64,000 bases of DNA from Arthrobacter sp. FW306-2-2C-D06B (GCF_021789175.1 NZ_CP084560.1:4154001-4218000), one strand, 5' to 3'; positions 44,268 through 53,496 are shown, counted from the stretch's first letter. The notes: generated by a model from the letters alone, not told the origin. Numbers and translations: made by a program.

Positions 44268-44341
44268 GCGGGCGTAGCTCAATGGTAGAGCGCTAGCTTC
44301 CCAAGCTCGATACGCGGGTTCGATTCCCGTCGCCCGCTCCA
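44268..44341 (+). tRNA. tRNA-Gly(CCC)
   Basis: A 74-base cloverleaf with acceptor GCGGGCG/CGCCCGC, D arm GCTC-AATGGTA-GAGC, anticodon loop TTCCCAA (anticodon CCC, Gly), T arm GCGGG-TTCGATT-CCCGT and an encoded CCA end. One weak pair is seen in the anticodon stem. It stands alone between the SRPBCC gene and a small basic protein gene, in a gap of 364 bases (44064-44427) with no other feature. Confidence 0.93.
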
Positions 44342-44427
44342 TTTTTGCCCGGATACAAGGCCTCCCATACCCTGGGTGTATCGTCAGGAGCTAGGAGCCA
44401 TTTCGGCTCTGCTCTAAGGGAGCGATC

Positions 44428-44562
44428 ATGGCTGACAAATCACCTCGCCAAGCTGCATCGAAAAAATCCGGCAAATCCATCAAAGAAAAGCGCGCGGACA
44501 AGCGGGCTTCAGAGTCCTCCGCAACCACGGTGGCCAAGCCGGCAACCGGCAACAAAAAGTGA
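44428..44562 (+). CDS. small lysine-rich basic protein
   Basis: A 44-residue protein (MADKSPRQAASKKSGKSIKE then KRADKRASESSATTVAKPAT and GNKK). AAGGGAG lies six bases before the ATG. About one third of residues are Lys, Arg or Ser, consistent with nucleic-acid binding. Its TGA overlaps the GTG start of the next gene, suggesting translational coupling. Similar tiny proteins are common in actinobacteria; the function is unknown. Confidence 0.8.
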   Translation: MADKSPRQAASKKSGKSIKEKRADKRASESSATTVAKPATGNKK

Positions 44563-45713
44563 GCGGCCATACAGGCGCCATGACACTCGGCATCCTGTCG
44601 TCCTCGCGGAAGCCGGACGAGCGCCGGCTGCCTGTCCATCCCCTGCACCTGGAGCGTATTGCTCCGGAACTCCGGCAAAATATCCGGCTCGAGCGCGGCT
44701 ACGGCGAGCGCTTCGGCTTTTCGGACGGCCAACTTGAGCCGCTGGTCGCTGGCATGGCAAGCCGTGAAGAACTGATCGCGGATTCGGATGTCATTCTCCT
44801 GCCCAAGCCGCAGCCGGAAGACCTGGCCGATCTCCGCGACGGGCAGGTCCTCTGGGGTTGGCCGCACTGCGTCCAGGACAGGGCCATCACCCAACTGGCC
44901 ATCGACAAGAAGTTGACCCTGATCGCGTTCGAGGCGATGAACCACTGGGCCAGCGACGGCGGCTTCGGGCTCCACGTTTTCCATAAGAACAACGAACTTG
45001 CGGGCTACTGTTCGGTCATCCACGCCCTTGCGCTGACGGGCTCGACGGGTGACTACGGGAGGCGGCTGAGCGCCGTCGTGATTGGCTTCGGAGCCACAGC
45101 GCGTGGCGCGGTGACCGCCCTCAACGCGCACGGCATCCACGATGTCCAGGTACTGACCAACCGCGGCGTTGCGGCGGTCGGCTCCCCCATCCACTCGGTT
45201 CGCATAGTGCAGTTCGACCACGACCAGAACGCCCCTTTCCTGAGCGAGGTCATTACCGATCGTGGCCGCCTGCCACTCGCTCCGTTCCTTGCCGCGAGCG
45301 ACATCGTGGTCAACTGCACGCTGCAGGATCCCAACTCGCCGCTGACATACCTGCGGACCGAGGACCTGGATGCGTTCCAGCCGGGCAGTTTGATTGTTGA
45401 CGTCTCCTGCGACGAAGGTATGGGCTTCAGTTGGGCGCGGACCACGACGTTCGCCGAGCCGATGTTCACGGTGGGCGACCACATCAACTACTACGCCGTG
45501 GACCACAGCCCGTCCTACTTGTGGAACTCGTCCAGCTGGGAGATCAGCGAAGCGCTCCTGCCGTTCCTCGGGACGGTCATTTCGGGCCCCGAGGCCTGGG
45601 AGGCCAGCGAAACGATCTCCCGGGCCATCGAGATCCGGGACGGTGTCATCCGCAACCCGGATGTGCTGCAGTTCCAAGGACGCTCAGCGGACTATCCGCA
45701 CCTTGCGGCGTAA
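44559..45713 (+). CDS. N5-(carboxyethyl)ornithine synthase-like dehydrogenase
   Basis: A 384-residue NAD(P)-dependent dehydrogenase of the alanine dehydrogenase/PNT-like superfamily. VIGFGATARGAVTALNAHG is the dinucleotide motif, and NYYAVDHSPSYLWNSSSWEIS matches carboxyethylornithine synthases, which reductively couple ornithine and pyruvate. GTG start overlapping the upstream small gene (GTGA); an ATG at 44580 is an alternative. A GC-rich hairpin follows. Confidence 0.85.
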   Translation: MSGHTGAMTLGILSSSRKPDERRLPVHPLHLERIAPELRQNIRLERGYGERFGFSDGQLEPLVAGMASREELIADSDVILLPKPQPEDLADLRDGQVLWGWPHCVQDRAITQLAIDKKLTLIAFEAMNHWASDGGFGLHVFHKNNELAGYCSVIHALALTGSTGDYGRRLSAVVIGFGATARGAVTALNAHGIHDVQVLTNRGVAAVGSPIHSVRIVQFDHDQNAPFLSEVITDRGRLPLAPFLAASDIVVNCTLQDPNSPLTYLRTEDLDAFQPGSLIVDVSCDEGMGFSWARTTTFAEPMFTVGDHINYYAVDHSPSYLWNSSSWEISEALLPFLGTVISGPEAWEASETISRAIEIRDGVIRNPDVLQFQGRSADYPHLAA

Positions 45714-45731
45714 TCGCCTCGCAGCCTCACT

Positions 45732-45772
45732 GCGGCTGAGCCCGGCGCCGTGTGGGTGCCCGGCTCAGCCGC
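45732..45772. terminator. bidirectional terminator-like hairpin
   Basis: GCGGCTGAGCC (45732-45742) pairs perfectly with GGCTCAGCCGC (45762-45772) around a 19-base loop with further pairing. It sits between two convergent genes. No strong T tract is present, as is common for hairpins in high-GC actinobacteria. Confidence 0.6.
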
Positions 45773-45789
45773 GTTCGGCCGTTATTCCG

Positions 45790-47187
45790 CTACGCCGACT
45801 GCGGGACGATCCGCACCATCCGGCGTCGATCCCTGACGTTCACCTTGAGCCGCAACTCAGACTTCCGGGCGAGCACGACGGCGACTGTCGCCGCCGCGAG
45901 CGCCGGCACCCCACCGGACACCAAGAGAGCTGCCTGCGGGTTCAGGTGCTCGGCAAGCCAACCCATCATGGGTCCGCCGATGGCTTGGCCACCGATGAGC
46001 ACCATGATGTAGAGGCTCATGACGCGACCGCGGATGCTCATGTTGGCGCTCACCTGGACCAGCTGGTTGGCGGCGGTCAGGAACATGAGGCACCAGAATC
46101 CGGAGAGAACCATGGCGGCGGAGAGCCACACCATGGACGGTGCCAACGCCGCCAGGCACAGCATCAACCCGTACATCCCGGCGCACAGCACCACCGAGCG
46201 CAGGCGCAATTGGCGGCGGCGGGCCGAAGTGATTGCTCCGGCCAGCGCGCCAAGGGCAACCATGGCGTTGAGCAAGCCGTAGCCGCCGGCACCCGCATGG
46301 TAGATGTGGTCCGCGAAGGCGGCGAGGAGCACAGGCAGGCTCATCGCGAAGACCGCGACAAAGCCGGCCATGAGCCACGGCCAGTAGATGGTGGGCTTGC
46401 TGAGGGCGTATCGCAGGCCTTCCTGCAACATTCCCTTGCGTTTTGGCACGGGCGTGCTGACATAAAGTTCGTTCTTGCGCAGCATGAGGAGCATGGTCAC
46501 CGTGGAGCAGCAGGCCACCGCGTTCGCCGCGAAAGCCCAGCCCGCGCCGACCGCGGTCAGCAGCACGCCGGCCAGTGCGGGACCAATGAGGCCGCCCAAC
46601 TGGAACGTGGTGGAGTTGACGCTGATGGCGTTGCGCAGGTATTTCGGGCCCACGAGTTCGTTGACGAAGACCTGCCGGGCGGGCTGGTCGAGAACCGTCA
46701 CAAGGCCCAGGACAAACGCGATCACGTAGACGTGCCACACCTCGATGTGGTGGCTCAACGCCAACACGGCAAGGATGGCGGCCAGGGAGGCAGCCACGCT
46801 TTGGCACAGGATGAGGATGCGTCGCTTGGGGAAGCGGTCCGCCATCATGCCGCCCCACGGGCCCAGGAACAGCGACGGCATGAACTGCAATGCCACGGTT
46901 ATTCCGACGGCGGTGACGGATCCGGAGAGCTGGAGTACCAACCAGTCCTGGGCAATCCTCTGCATCCAGAGAGCGATGACTGCTACGAAGTGGCCCATCG
47001 CGAAAATCCGGAAGTTTGGTACTTTGAGGGAAATGAAGGTGTGCCGCCAGGGCAACCGTTCGCTGACGACGGCGATTGGCTGGGTGACCGTATCCGGTTC
47101 GGCAGCATGTGAAAATCGGCTGCTTGCGGCGAGTGAATCGATGATGGGTTGGCTGACGTTTGCCGCTGAGGGCGGTGGGGGTGCCAA
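45790..47187 (-). CDS. MFS exporter, EntS/MDR-like
   Basis: A 465-residue 12-helix transporter. NFRIFAMGHFVAVIALWMQRIAQDW and GPWGGMMADRFPKRR place it with the EntS/YfiS-type MFS exporters that export siderophores or drugs. TTG start with AAGGA at the right spacing. Divergent from a LysR regulator with a palindrome between, so the exported compound or a precursor may be the inducer. Confidence 0.87.
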   Translation of the reverse strand: MAPPPPSAANVSQPIIDSLAASSRFSHAAEPDTVTQPIAVVSERLPWRHTFISLKVPNFRIFAMGHFVAVIALWMQRIAQDWLVLQLSGSVTAVGITVALQFMPSLFLGPWGGMMADRFPKRRILILCQSVAASLAAILAVLALSHHIEVWHVYVIAFVLGLVTVLDQPARQVFVNELVGPKYLRNAISVNSTTFQLGGLIGPALAGVLLTAVGAGWAFAANAVACCSTVTMLLMLRKNELYVSTPVPKRKGMLQEGLRYALSKPTIYWPWLMAGFVAVFAMSLPVLLAAFADHIYHAGAGGYGLLNAMVALGALAGAITSARRRQLRLRSVVLCAGMYGLMLCLAALAPSMVWLSAAMVLSGFWCLMFLTAANQLVQVSANMSIRGRVMSLYIMVLIGGQAIGGPMMGWLAEHLNPQAALLVSGGVPALAAATVAVVLARKSELRLKVNVRDRRRMVRIVPQSA

Positions 47188-47292
47188 AAGTAGTCCTTGG
47201 ATAGGCGTTTCGCTGGGATGCCTTTAACGCTAGGGTTGGCCGCGGTGATTATGGAAGTGAATTGGCCGTATAACTAGCATTGCGAAGTGCAA

Positions 47293-47316
47293 TACACCGG
47301 CGTGAGCGGCGGTGTA
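47293..47316. promoter_or_regulatory. candidate LysR operator
   Basis: TACACCG-N10-CGGTGTA lies between the divergent MFS and LysR genes, 22 bases before the LysR start. The size suits a LysR half-site pair. Position-based inference. Confidence 0.45.
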
Positions 47317-47337
47317 CGTAGCTATTCAAGGAGTCCC

Positions 47338-48192
47338 GTGTTCGAACCCGTGCAGCTGCGGTCCTTCCTGGCCGTGGCAGAGACTTTGAGTTTCACGAAG
47401 GCAGCCGAGCGCCTCGGCTTGGCACAGCCCACGGTCAGCCAGCACGTGAGAAAGCTGGAGACGGCGGCCAAACGGGCGCTTGTAGCCCGCGACACGCGGG
47501 ATGTCCGGCTCACGGACAACGGCGACGCCATGGCCGGCTTTGCCCGCAATATCCTCTCCGCGCACGATTCCGCGGCGAGGTACTTTTCCGGCTCCGCGAT
47601 GCGCGGTCGCCTCCGGTTCGGAACAGCGGACGATCTCGCCATCACAGGTTTGCCTCGGATCCTGCGCGAGTTCCGGCAGCTGTACCCCCAGATCAACCTG
47701 GAACTCACCGTCAGCCAGAGTGACCAGCTCTACAAACGCGTCAATGCGGGGCAGTTGGATCTCGTATTCGTGAAGTGGGTGGGCGAGGCGAAGGACGGCA
47801 CGGTCGTCCGGCACGACAAGTTTGCCTGGGTGGGCGTCGAGCAGACCGTGCTGGACCCCGCCAGCCCTGTGCCGCTGATCTGCTATCCGGCTCCGAGCGT
47901 CAGCCGGAAACTTGCCATCGACGCGCTGGAGGCCATGGGCCGGACGTGGCGGGTCACCTGCTCGACCAAGCAGATCGCGGGCGTCTTGGCGGCGGTGCGC
48001 GCAGGCATAGGCGTCGCAGTCATGCCGTCGTCGCTGGTTCCCGAGGACCTCACGGTGATCACCAAACGCTTCGACCTCCCGCCCGTGGGTGACGTCGACT
48101 TCACCTTGATCCGCAACCCTTTGGCGAACGCCGAGGTAGTCGATGCGCTGACACAGGCGATCATCGGCAGAACCCTCAACAAGCAGGCGTAG
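47338..48192 (+). CDS. LysR-family transcriptional regulator
   Basis: A 284-residue regulator. The N-terminal HTH is LRSFLAVAETLSFTKAAERLGLAQPTVSQHVRKLE; the C-terminal half is a periplasmic-binding-protein-like sensor. GTG start with AAGGAG six bases upstream. It most likely controls the divergent MFS exporter. Its 3' end overlaps the TetR gene by 17 bases. Confidence 0.93.
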   Translation: MFEPVQLRSFLAVAETLSFTKAAERLGLAQPTVSQHVRKLETAAKRALVARDTRDVRLTDNGDAMAGFARNILSAHDSAARYFSGSAMRGRLRFGTADDLAITGLPRILREFRQLYPQINLELTVSQSDQLYKRVNAGQLDLVFVKWVGEAKDGTVVRHDKFAWVGVEQTVLDPASPVPLICYPAPSVSRKLAIDALEAMGRTWRVTCSTKQIAGVLAAVRAGIGVAVMPSSLVPEDLTVITKRFDLPPVGDVDFTLIRNPLANAEVVDALTQAIIGRTLNKQA

Positions 48193-48769
48193 CCAGCTCC
48201 CGTGCAGAAAGGAGGACGGTCTGGACGATCGTCTTCCGGCGCCGCTCCGCCCTGCTTGACCCCTTGCTGCCGGCCATGAGGCCATCCAGCTCGGGCAGTA
48301 CCGGCCAGGCGTCACACAACGCAATGATGGTGAGCATCAGATCGGCCGCATCTTCCCTGGACGTCCCCGGCATGGCCCGAATGACGCCGTCAACCTTGTT
48401 TCTGCAGTTCGCGGCCCGGTCCGGACGGTTCACCACATATTCGCCCCGCTCCAAACCCTCCCAAAACAGCAGTCTCGGAAGGGTGGCATCTTGGTGGTGA
48501 TGGTCGAACAGGCGTCCGGCGTAATCGGCCAAGGCTTCGGGACCAGCGCCCTCGATGCGGACTTCGTCCACCACCTTGCTGAGCTGGGATGCGATCACGG
48601 CGTCGAAGAGAAGATCTTTCTTGCCGAAGTACTGGTAGATGCGTTCCTTGTTGACTCCGGCCGCAGCGGCGATGCGGTCCACCCTGGCGCCGGCTAGTCC
48701 GAATTGGCAGAACTCGGCAGTCGCTGCCTCAAGGAGGAGTCGCTTGGTCCGCTCGGTATCCCATGCCAT
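48176..48769 (-). CDS. TetR-family transcriptional regulator
   Basis: A 197-residue repressor. AATAEFCQFGLAGARVDRIAAAAGVNKERIYQYFGKKDLLFDAV is the TetR HTH, written here in two parts: the helix pair before G and the recognition helix ending IYQYFGKK. Two copies of the same palindrome lie in the gap before the next gene, so it likely represses itself and the divergent small membrane protein. Confidence 0.9.
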   Translation of the reverse strand: MAWDTERTKRLLLEAATAEFCQFGLAGARVDRIAAAAGVNKERIYQYFGKKDLLFDAVIASQLSKVVDEVRIEGAGPEALADYAGRLFDHHHQDATLPRLLFWEGLERGEYVVNRPDRAANCRNKVDGVIRAMPGTSREDAADLMLTIIALCDAWPVLPELDGLMAGSKGSSRAERRRKTIVQTVLLSARELATPAC

Positions 48770-48789
48770 GTGTCCACCTTAACAGATTC

Positions 48790-48804
48790 CAACCAAGTAG
48801 TTGC
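48790..48804. promoter_or_regulatory. TetR operator, copy 1
   Basis: CAACCAAGTAGTTGC, an imperfect palindrome with CAAC/GTTG arms, 21 bases upstream of the TetR ATG. A near-identical copy lies 56 bases away. Duplicated sites in a divergent gap strongly suggest autoregulation. Confidence 0.7.
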
Positions 48805-48845
48805 AGTTTTCGATGGTGGGGTCTAGTCTGAACTCACGCCGAAAG

Positions 48846-48860
48846 CAACCAAATAGTTGG
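48846..48860. promoter_or_regulatory. TetR operator, copy 2
   Basis: CAACCAAATAGTTGG, differing from copy 1 at two positions. It ends eight bases before the start of the small membrane protein gene, where binding would block the ribosome site and promoter. Confidence 0.7.
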
Positions 48861-48868
48861 AGAATGTC

Positions 48869-49222
48869 ATGAGCACCCAAATCCCCGTTTCCGCACCCGC
48901 GGACAGCGCCGCGGTTGCGCCGGTTCCCGCGCCCGCTCCGCACCTGCCTTCCGTGCACACGCCCTCCGTGCACACGCCTTCAATACACATGCCTTCCGTG
49001 CACATGCGTGCGGTCATCACGTGGCTGGCCATCTTCCCCCTCGTCGCGATCGGCATGACGATCCTCGCTCCGCTCACGGAGTCATGGCACCCGGCACTGC
49101 GCGCCCTCGTCCTGACGCTCGCCGTGGTTCCTACCGCCGTCTACCTGGTTGTCCCAAAACTGCTCGCCGGCTACGGTTCCCTGAAGAGGCGGCAGGCCCG
49201 GAAGGCCACCGCCAAGGCCTAG
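48869..49222 (+). CDS. small membrane protein with SVHTP repeats
   Basis: A 117-residue protein. The N-terminal 45 residues are Ala/Pro-rich and carry four repeats of PSVHTP/PSIHMP; two hydrophobic helices follow (VITWLAIFPLVAIGMTILA and ALRALVLTLAVVPTAVYLVVP), with a basic C-terminus. The second half looks like the membrane parts of some antibiotic-biosynthesis monooxygenase fusions. It is divergent from TetR behind paired operators, so it is probably inducible. The function is unknown. Confidence 0.8.
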   Translation: MSTQIPVSAPADSAAVAPVPAPAPHLPSVHTPSVHTPSIHMPSVHMRAVITWLAIFPLVAIGMTILAPLTESWHPALRALVLTLAVVPTAVYLVVPKLLAGYGSLKRRQARKATAKA

Positions 49223-49277
49223 CCTGTGTCAGGCATCACCCGGCGATCGGGTGGCCACGCGCTAAACTTGTCACGTT

Positions 49278-49706
49278 ATGAACCGCACAATGTTTAAGTC
49301 CAAGATCCACCGTGCCACGGTGACCCATGCCGACCTGCACTATGTAGGTTCAGTGACGGTCGACCTGGATCTGCTGGATGCTGCGGATATTCTCCCCGGC
49401 GAACTCGTCTCCATTGTTGACGTGACCAACGGCGCGCGCCTGGAAACTTACACCATTGCCGGCGAACGCGGCTCCGGCGTCATTGGCATCAACGGGGCCG
49501 CTGCGCACCTGGTGCACGTGGGCGACGTCGTCATTCTCATCACCTACGCGGAGATGACCACGGAAGAGGCCAGGGCCTACCAGCCGAAGGTTGTCCATGT
49601 GGACAGGGCCAACAAAATCGTCCAGCTCGGCAGTGATCCGGCCGAAGGCATCACTCCCGGCATTATGCGCCCGCCGCACGCACTCAACAACGCAGACCTG
49701 AACTAG
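49278..49706 (+). CDS. panD: aspartate 1-decarboxylase
   Basis: A 142-residue pyruvoyl-dependent decarboxylase producing beta-alanine for pantothenate. The self-cleavage site is the Gly-Ser in [17 protein letters not shown]; the newly exposed serine becomes the pyruvoyl group. [12 protein letters not shown] is the other family motif. Typical length. No panC or panB adjacent. Confidence 0.96.
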   Translation: MNRTMFKSKIHRATVTHADLHYVGSVTVDLDLLDAADILPGELVSIVDVTNGARLETYTIAGERGSGVIGINGAAAHLVHVGDVVILITYAEMTTEEARAYQPKVVHVDRANKIVQLGSDPAEGITPGIMRPPHALNNADLN

Positions 49707-49856
49707 CTTCCCCTCTTCCGCTGCCCCAGGGCACCGCTCCTTCGCGGTCCACATGGCGGAACATGCCGCCGTCGGGCCTTACAGCCGAATAAAGCTGATT
49801 TAGGCTGGGACTGTGAACCCACGCCGCTCCGCGCCCGTCCCCCTCCGGATGCCGTA

Positions 49857-50783
49857 GTGCTGGGCGTACTTTCCGGGTTCTTCGTGGTGTGGGCCATCAT
49901 TCTGGTGGGCATGTTCGTCGGCAAGCGCGGGATCCTGGGAGACAACGCACGTTCGGTCCTCAGCGGCCTGACTTTCTTCGTCGCGAGCCCTGCGCTTCTC
50001 TTTGAAACCCTGGGCAAGGCCCATCTCCGCGACATCTTCGCCGCTCCGCTCCTGGTCACGGCGGTCGGCGCCGTCGTCACTGGCAGCTTGTTCTTCGTCA
50101 TCGTGAAGTTCTGGCTCAAACGCTCCCTGCCCGAATCGCTCATGTCCTCCATGAGCGCTTCCTTGGCCAACTCTGCGAACCTCGGCATCCCCATCGCCGT
50201 GTTCGTCCTCGGCGACGCAAGCTATGTGGCTCCACTGTTGATCTTCCAGCTCGCATTCTTCACTCCCATGTACTTGATGGCGCTCGACGCGAGCACCAGC
50301 GCCCACCGCACCACTCCCCTGCGCTTCGTCCTGATGATCGTGCGGAATCCGATGATCGTGGGATCGGCCCTCGGCTTGGTGGTGGCTGGAACGGGCTGGC
50401 AAGTGCCCTCGCTCATCATGGACCCGATCCACTTGATCGGGGGTGCCGCCATTCCGGCGATGCTGATGGCCTTCGGGATGAGCCTGAATGGCTCCCGGCC
50501 CCTGCAAAAGGACACAGGCCGCCGGACGGACGCGCTCCTGGCCAGCGGCTTCAAGTTGTTTGTCCACCCCACGATGGCGTACTTGTTCGCCCGCTTCGCC
50601 CTGGGCCTGGAGGCGCATGCCTTGTTCGCCGTGGTGGTCACGGCGGCCCTGCCCACTGCGCAGAATGTGTTCGTGGCCGCGAGCCGCTACAACACGGGAA
50701 TCACCGTGGCCAAGGATACGGTCCTGATCACCACGGTGGTGGCCGTCCCGGCAATGATCGCCGTGGCCCTACTGCTCACCTAG
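49857..50783 (+). CDS. AEC-family (auxin efflux carrier-like) transporter
   Basis: A 308-residue, about 10-helix membrane protein. The two-fold repeated GxxFVGKRG and NSANLGIPIAVFVLGD / TAQNVFVAASRYNTGITVAKD segments mark the AEC family, which moves malate, malonate or similar acids. GTG start. The TAG stop is directly followed by a 66-bp palindrome. Confidence 0.87.
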   Translation: MLGVLSGFFVVWAIILVGMFVGKRGILGDNARSVLSGLTFFVASPALLFETLGKAHLRDIFAAPLLVTAVGAVVTGSLFFVIVKFWLKRSLPESLMSSMSASLANSANLGIPIAVFVLGDASYVAPLLIFQLAFFTPMYLMALDASTSAHRTTPLRFVLMIVRNPMIVGSALGLVVAGTGWQVPSLIMDPIHLIGGAAIPAMLMAFGMSLNGSRPLQKDTGRRTDALLASGFKLFVHPTMAYLFARFALGLEAHALFAVVVTAALPTAQNVFVAASRYNTGITVAKDTVLITTVVAVPAMIAVALLLT

Positions 50784-50849
50784 CCCAACTGACTCGCATT
50801 TGTTGTCGTTTTGGGCGCCGAAAACGACATTAAATGCGAGTCAGTTGGG
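50784..50849. repeat. 66-bp palindromic element, copy 4
   Basis: Left CCCAACTGAC, right GAGTCAGTTGGG, inner GTCGTTTT and AAAACGAC around GGGCGCCG. Abuts the AEC stop on the left and ends eight bases before the trehalase stop, between two convergent genes. Confidence 0.9.
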
Positions 50850-50856
50850 TCGGCGC

Positions 50857-53496
50857 CTACTCTTCCTCTACCGAGTCGAGGTACCTGTCCAGGAGCTGCG
50901 CGCAGCGGATGAAACCCAGGTGCGAATACGCCTGCGGGTGGTTGCCCAGGTGGGTCTCCGTGCCGGGGTCGAACTCCTCGGGAAGCAGCCCGGTCGGCCC
51001 GAAGAGCGCCACGAGCTGGTTGAACAACTCCAGCGCATCGTCCAGCCGGCCCACGGCCAGGTACGCCTCGATCAGCCAGGTGGTGCAGATGTGGAACCCG
51101 CCCTCCAGGCCCGGCAGGCCGTCGTCGTACCTGTACCGGAACACGGTGGGACCCACCCGGAGCTCCCGCTCGACGGCGGTGACGGTGTCCAGGAAGCGCT
51201 GGTCGCGGACGTCCAGCAGGCCCGAGAGCCCGATATGCAACACAGCCGCGTCGAGGTCCGGGCTGTCGTAGGCCACGGTGTAGGAGTTCGCGGAATCATC
51301 CCAGCCCTCGCGGAGGACTTCCGCGCGGATGGTGTTGGCCGTTTCCTCCCACTCGGCCCCGATGGGGCGCCGGAACCGGACCGCCGTCTGCATGGCCCGG
51401 TCCAGGGTGACCCAGCACATCACCTTGGTGTAGATGTGGTGCCGTGGCGCCCGCCGGGCTTCCCAAATGCCATGGTCCGCTTCGTGCCAGCGGGCCAAGA
51501 CGGCCGAGGCCATCTGCTCCATGAGTCTCCAGTGCTCGTCCGGCAAGGTGCCGCGGCGCTTGCTGAGGGTCTGGATGAGCTCGGCGATCGGTCCGAAGAC
51601 GTCCAGCTGCACTTGGTGGTCGGCGGCGTTTCCGATCCGTACGGGCCGCGAGCCGGCGTAACCGGGCAGGCTCTCGATAATGGCCTCCGTAGACAGCGGG
51701 GAGCCAGTCACGGAGTACAGGGGATGCAGCCATTCCGGACCCGGAGCGTTCTCGAGGATGCGGCCCAGCCAGCGGAGGAACCCGTCTGCCTCCTCGGTGG
51801 AACCCAGGTCCACGAGCGCATTGACCGTCATGGAGCCGTCACGGAGCCAGCAGTAGCGGTAATCCCAATTGCGGGTGCCGCCGATCCCTTCCGGCAGCGA
51901 CGTGGTTGGAGCCGCGAGGACGGCGCCCGTCGGCTCGTGCACGAGCGCTTTCAGGACAAGTGCCGAGCGCCGCACCAGCGATGGTTTCATGTCGGGTAGT
52001 TCCAGCCCACGGACCCACTGCCGGGATTGGTGCGCGACGGCGGCCCGCCGGGCGAGCTCTCCGGCGGGGTCCGGCGTCGTCGGCTCAGTGTCTCCGCACC
52101 TCAGGTTCATGACGACGGGACCGTACGCGAGGCTGACTTCCGCGGTTGCGGTGCCGTGCTTGCCATCGCTCGTGACCGTGAACGAGACCCCGGGAGCGAA
52201 GAGGATGATGGGATCCGAGGTACCCACGACGTGCAGCTCTTCGCCGCGGACTTCCATATTGAACGGGGCGTTGGCATAGTCAGGCCGCGGTGCGAAAACA
52301 ATCCGCGCGCTGCCGGTTCCGGACAGGACCCGGACCAGGCTGGTGATGCCGTCCGGTGCAGGCTCAAGATAGTCGGTGACCGTGACGTCCGCCCACCGGG
52401 TCTCCACGATCATGGTGTTGTCGACATAGCGCTGGCCCAGCACCTTCGACGTCTTGACCGGTTCCACGCTGAAGTGGCCGGCCGGGTCGCCACCAAGGAT
52501 GTGCGCAAACAAGGAGCCGGAATCCGGGAGGGGATGGCTCATCCAGCAGATCTTGGCTTCGGGGGTGAGCAACGCCGTCGACGTCCCGTTGCCGATCATC
52601 GAATGCCGCTCCAGCCCCACCGCGTCCTCGCCGAAAAGCCACGCACGGCGCAGTTCGAACAGGATGGCGAGCACTTTGGCGAACGATTCCGGGTCCGGCA
52701 AGCGGTGGCGCGCCGTGGATTCTCCATCTCCAATGTGCAGGCCAAGATCCGGGCCCCGCAAGGTTGCTATCGCGAGCTCATCGCTTTCCGCGTCGCCGGC
52801 AAACAGGGCCGCGCTGGCCCCCAACTGTGTACGCAGATGCTCCAGCGCGGCGTCTTTGGAGGGCTCCACGATGGACAGGTCCAGGACGGATCCGTCCACA
52901 ATGAAAAACAGGCCCAATTCACGGGCGATCTCGTGCGCCTCGCGCGTCACCCGTGCCACGACGGCAGGCGTGGCCGGCCTGGTGTGGATGGCTACCGCCA
53001 CGGGCTTGCGCTCGATGCTGACGCCCTTTTCGAAACCGATGGATTCGTTCAGGGCGGTCGCTGCCTGCTGAAGTACGGCTTCCGTTGCCATCGAGATGCT
53101 GTACGCGTAGGTCATGTCGAACTCGGCGCCGTGCGAACCTACGAGGTGGACTTCCGCCGGCAGCCGGGACACCGCGGCAAGGTCCCGCAGCGACCTGCCT
53201 GAGATGACGGCCGTATGTGTGTTCGGCAGCGCCGCCAGTGCCCGGAGCGCGACGGCTGCACTCCCCAAGGGGAGCGTCTCAGTGGATACGCCTTCGGCAG
53301 CGCAGAGGGTTCCACCGTAGTTGCAGGCCACCAGGAGCCCTGGAGTGCGGGCCAGCATCCTCAATTCCCCGAGCAGCTCCGGAGTGATTCCATCGTGGGC
53401 GGCCTCGGATTGGACTGCCGTCCGCAGGAGGCCCAACGGAAGCGATTTTGTCAGCAGCGCCGAATCGGCCACGGACAAATTGAGCGGAGTAGCCAT
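50857..53496 (-). CDS. OtsB-like domain fused to GH15 trehalase/glucoamylase
   Basis: An 879-residue fusion. Residues about 45-265 are a HAD domain of the trehalose-phosphatase type: ISGRSLRDL is motif II, PSKDAAL motif III and GDAESDELA motif IV. But motif I reads ACNYGGTL where OtsB has DxDGT, so both catalytic Asp residues are absent and phosphatase activity is unlikely. Residues about 290-870 are a GH15 domain (RNWDYRYCWLRD; DHGIWE and the LPEEFD segment near the C-terminus carry the acidic residues). It likely hydrolyses trehalose or a maltosyl sugar. Confidence 0.88.
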   Translation of the reverse strand: MATPLNLSVADSALLTKSLPLGLLRTAVQSEAAHDGITPELLGELRMLARTPGLLVACNYGGTLCAAEGVSTETLPLGSAAVALRALAALPNTHTAVISGRSLRDLAAVSRLPAEVHLVGSHGAEFDMTYAYSISMATEAVLQQAATALNESIGFEKGVSIERKPVAVAIHTRPATPAVVARVTREAHEIARELGLFFIVDGSVLDLSIVEPSKDAALEHLRTQLGASAALFAGDAESDELAIATLRGPDLGLHIGDGESTARHRLPDPESFAKVLAILFELRRAWLFGEDAVGLERHSMIGNGTSTALLTPEAKICWMSHPLPDSGSLFAHILGGDPAGHFSVEPVKTSKVLGQRYVDNTMIVETRWADVTVTDYLEPAPDGITSLVRVLSGTGSARIVFAPRPDYANAPFNMEVRGEELHVVGTSDPIILFAPGVSFTVTSDGKHGTATAEVSLAYGPVVMNLRCGDTEPTTPDPAGELARRAAVAHQSRQWVRGLELPDMKPSLVRRSALVLKALVHEPTGAVLAAPTTSLPEGIGGTRNWDYRYCWLRDGSMTVNALVDLGSTEEADGFLRWLGRILENAPGPEWLHPLYSVTGSPLSTEAIIESLPGYAGSRPVRIGNAADHQVQLDVFGPIAELIQTLSKRRGTLPDEHWRLMEQMASAVLARWHEADHGIWEARRAPRHHIYTKVMCWVTLDRAMQTAVRFRRPIGAEWEETANTIRAEVLREGWDDSANSYTVAYDSPDLDAAVLHIGLSGLLDVRDQRFLDTVTAVERELRVGPTVFRYRYDDGLPGLEGGFHICTTWLIEAYLAVGRLDDALELFNQLVALFGPTGLLPEEFDPGTETHLGNHPQAYSHLGFIRCAQLLDRYLDSVEEE

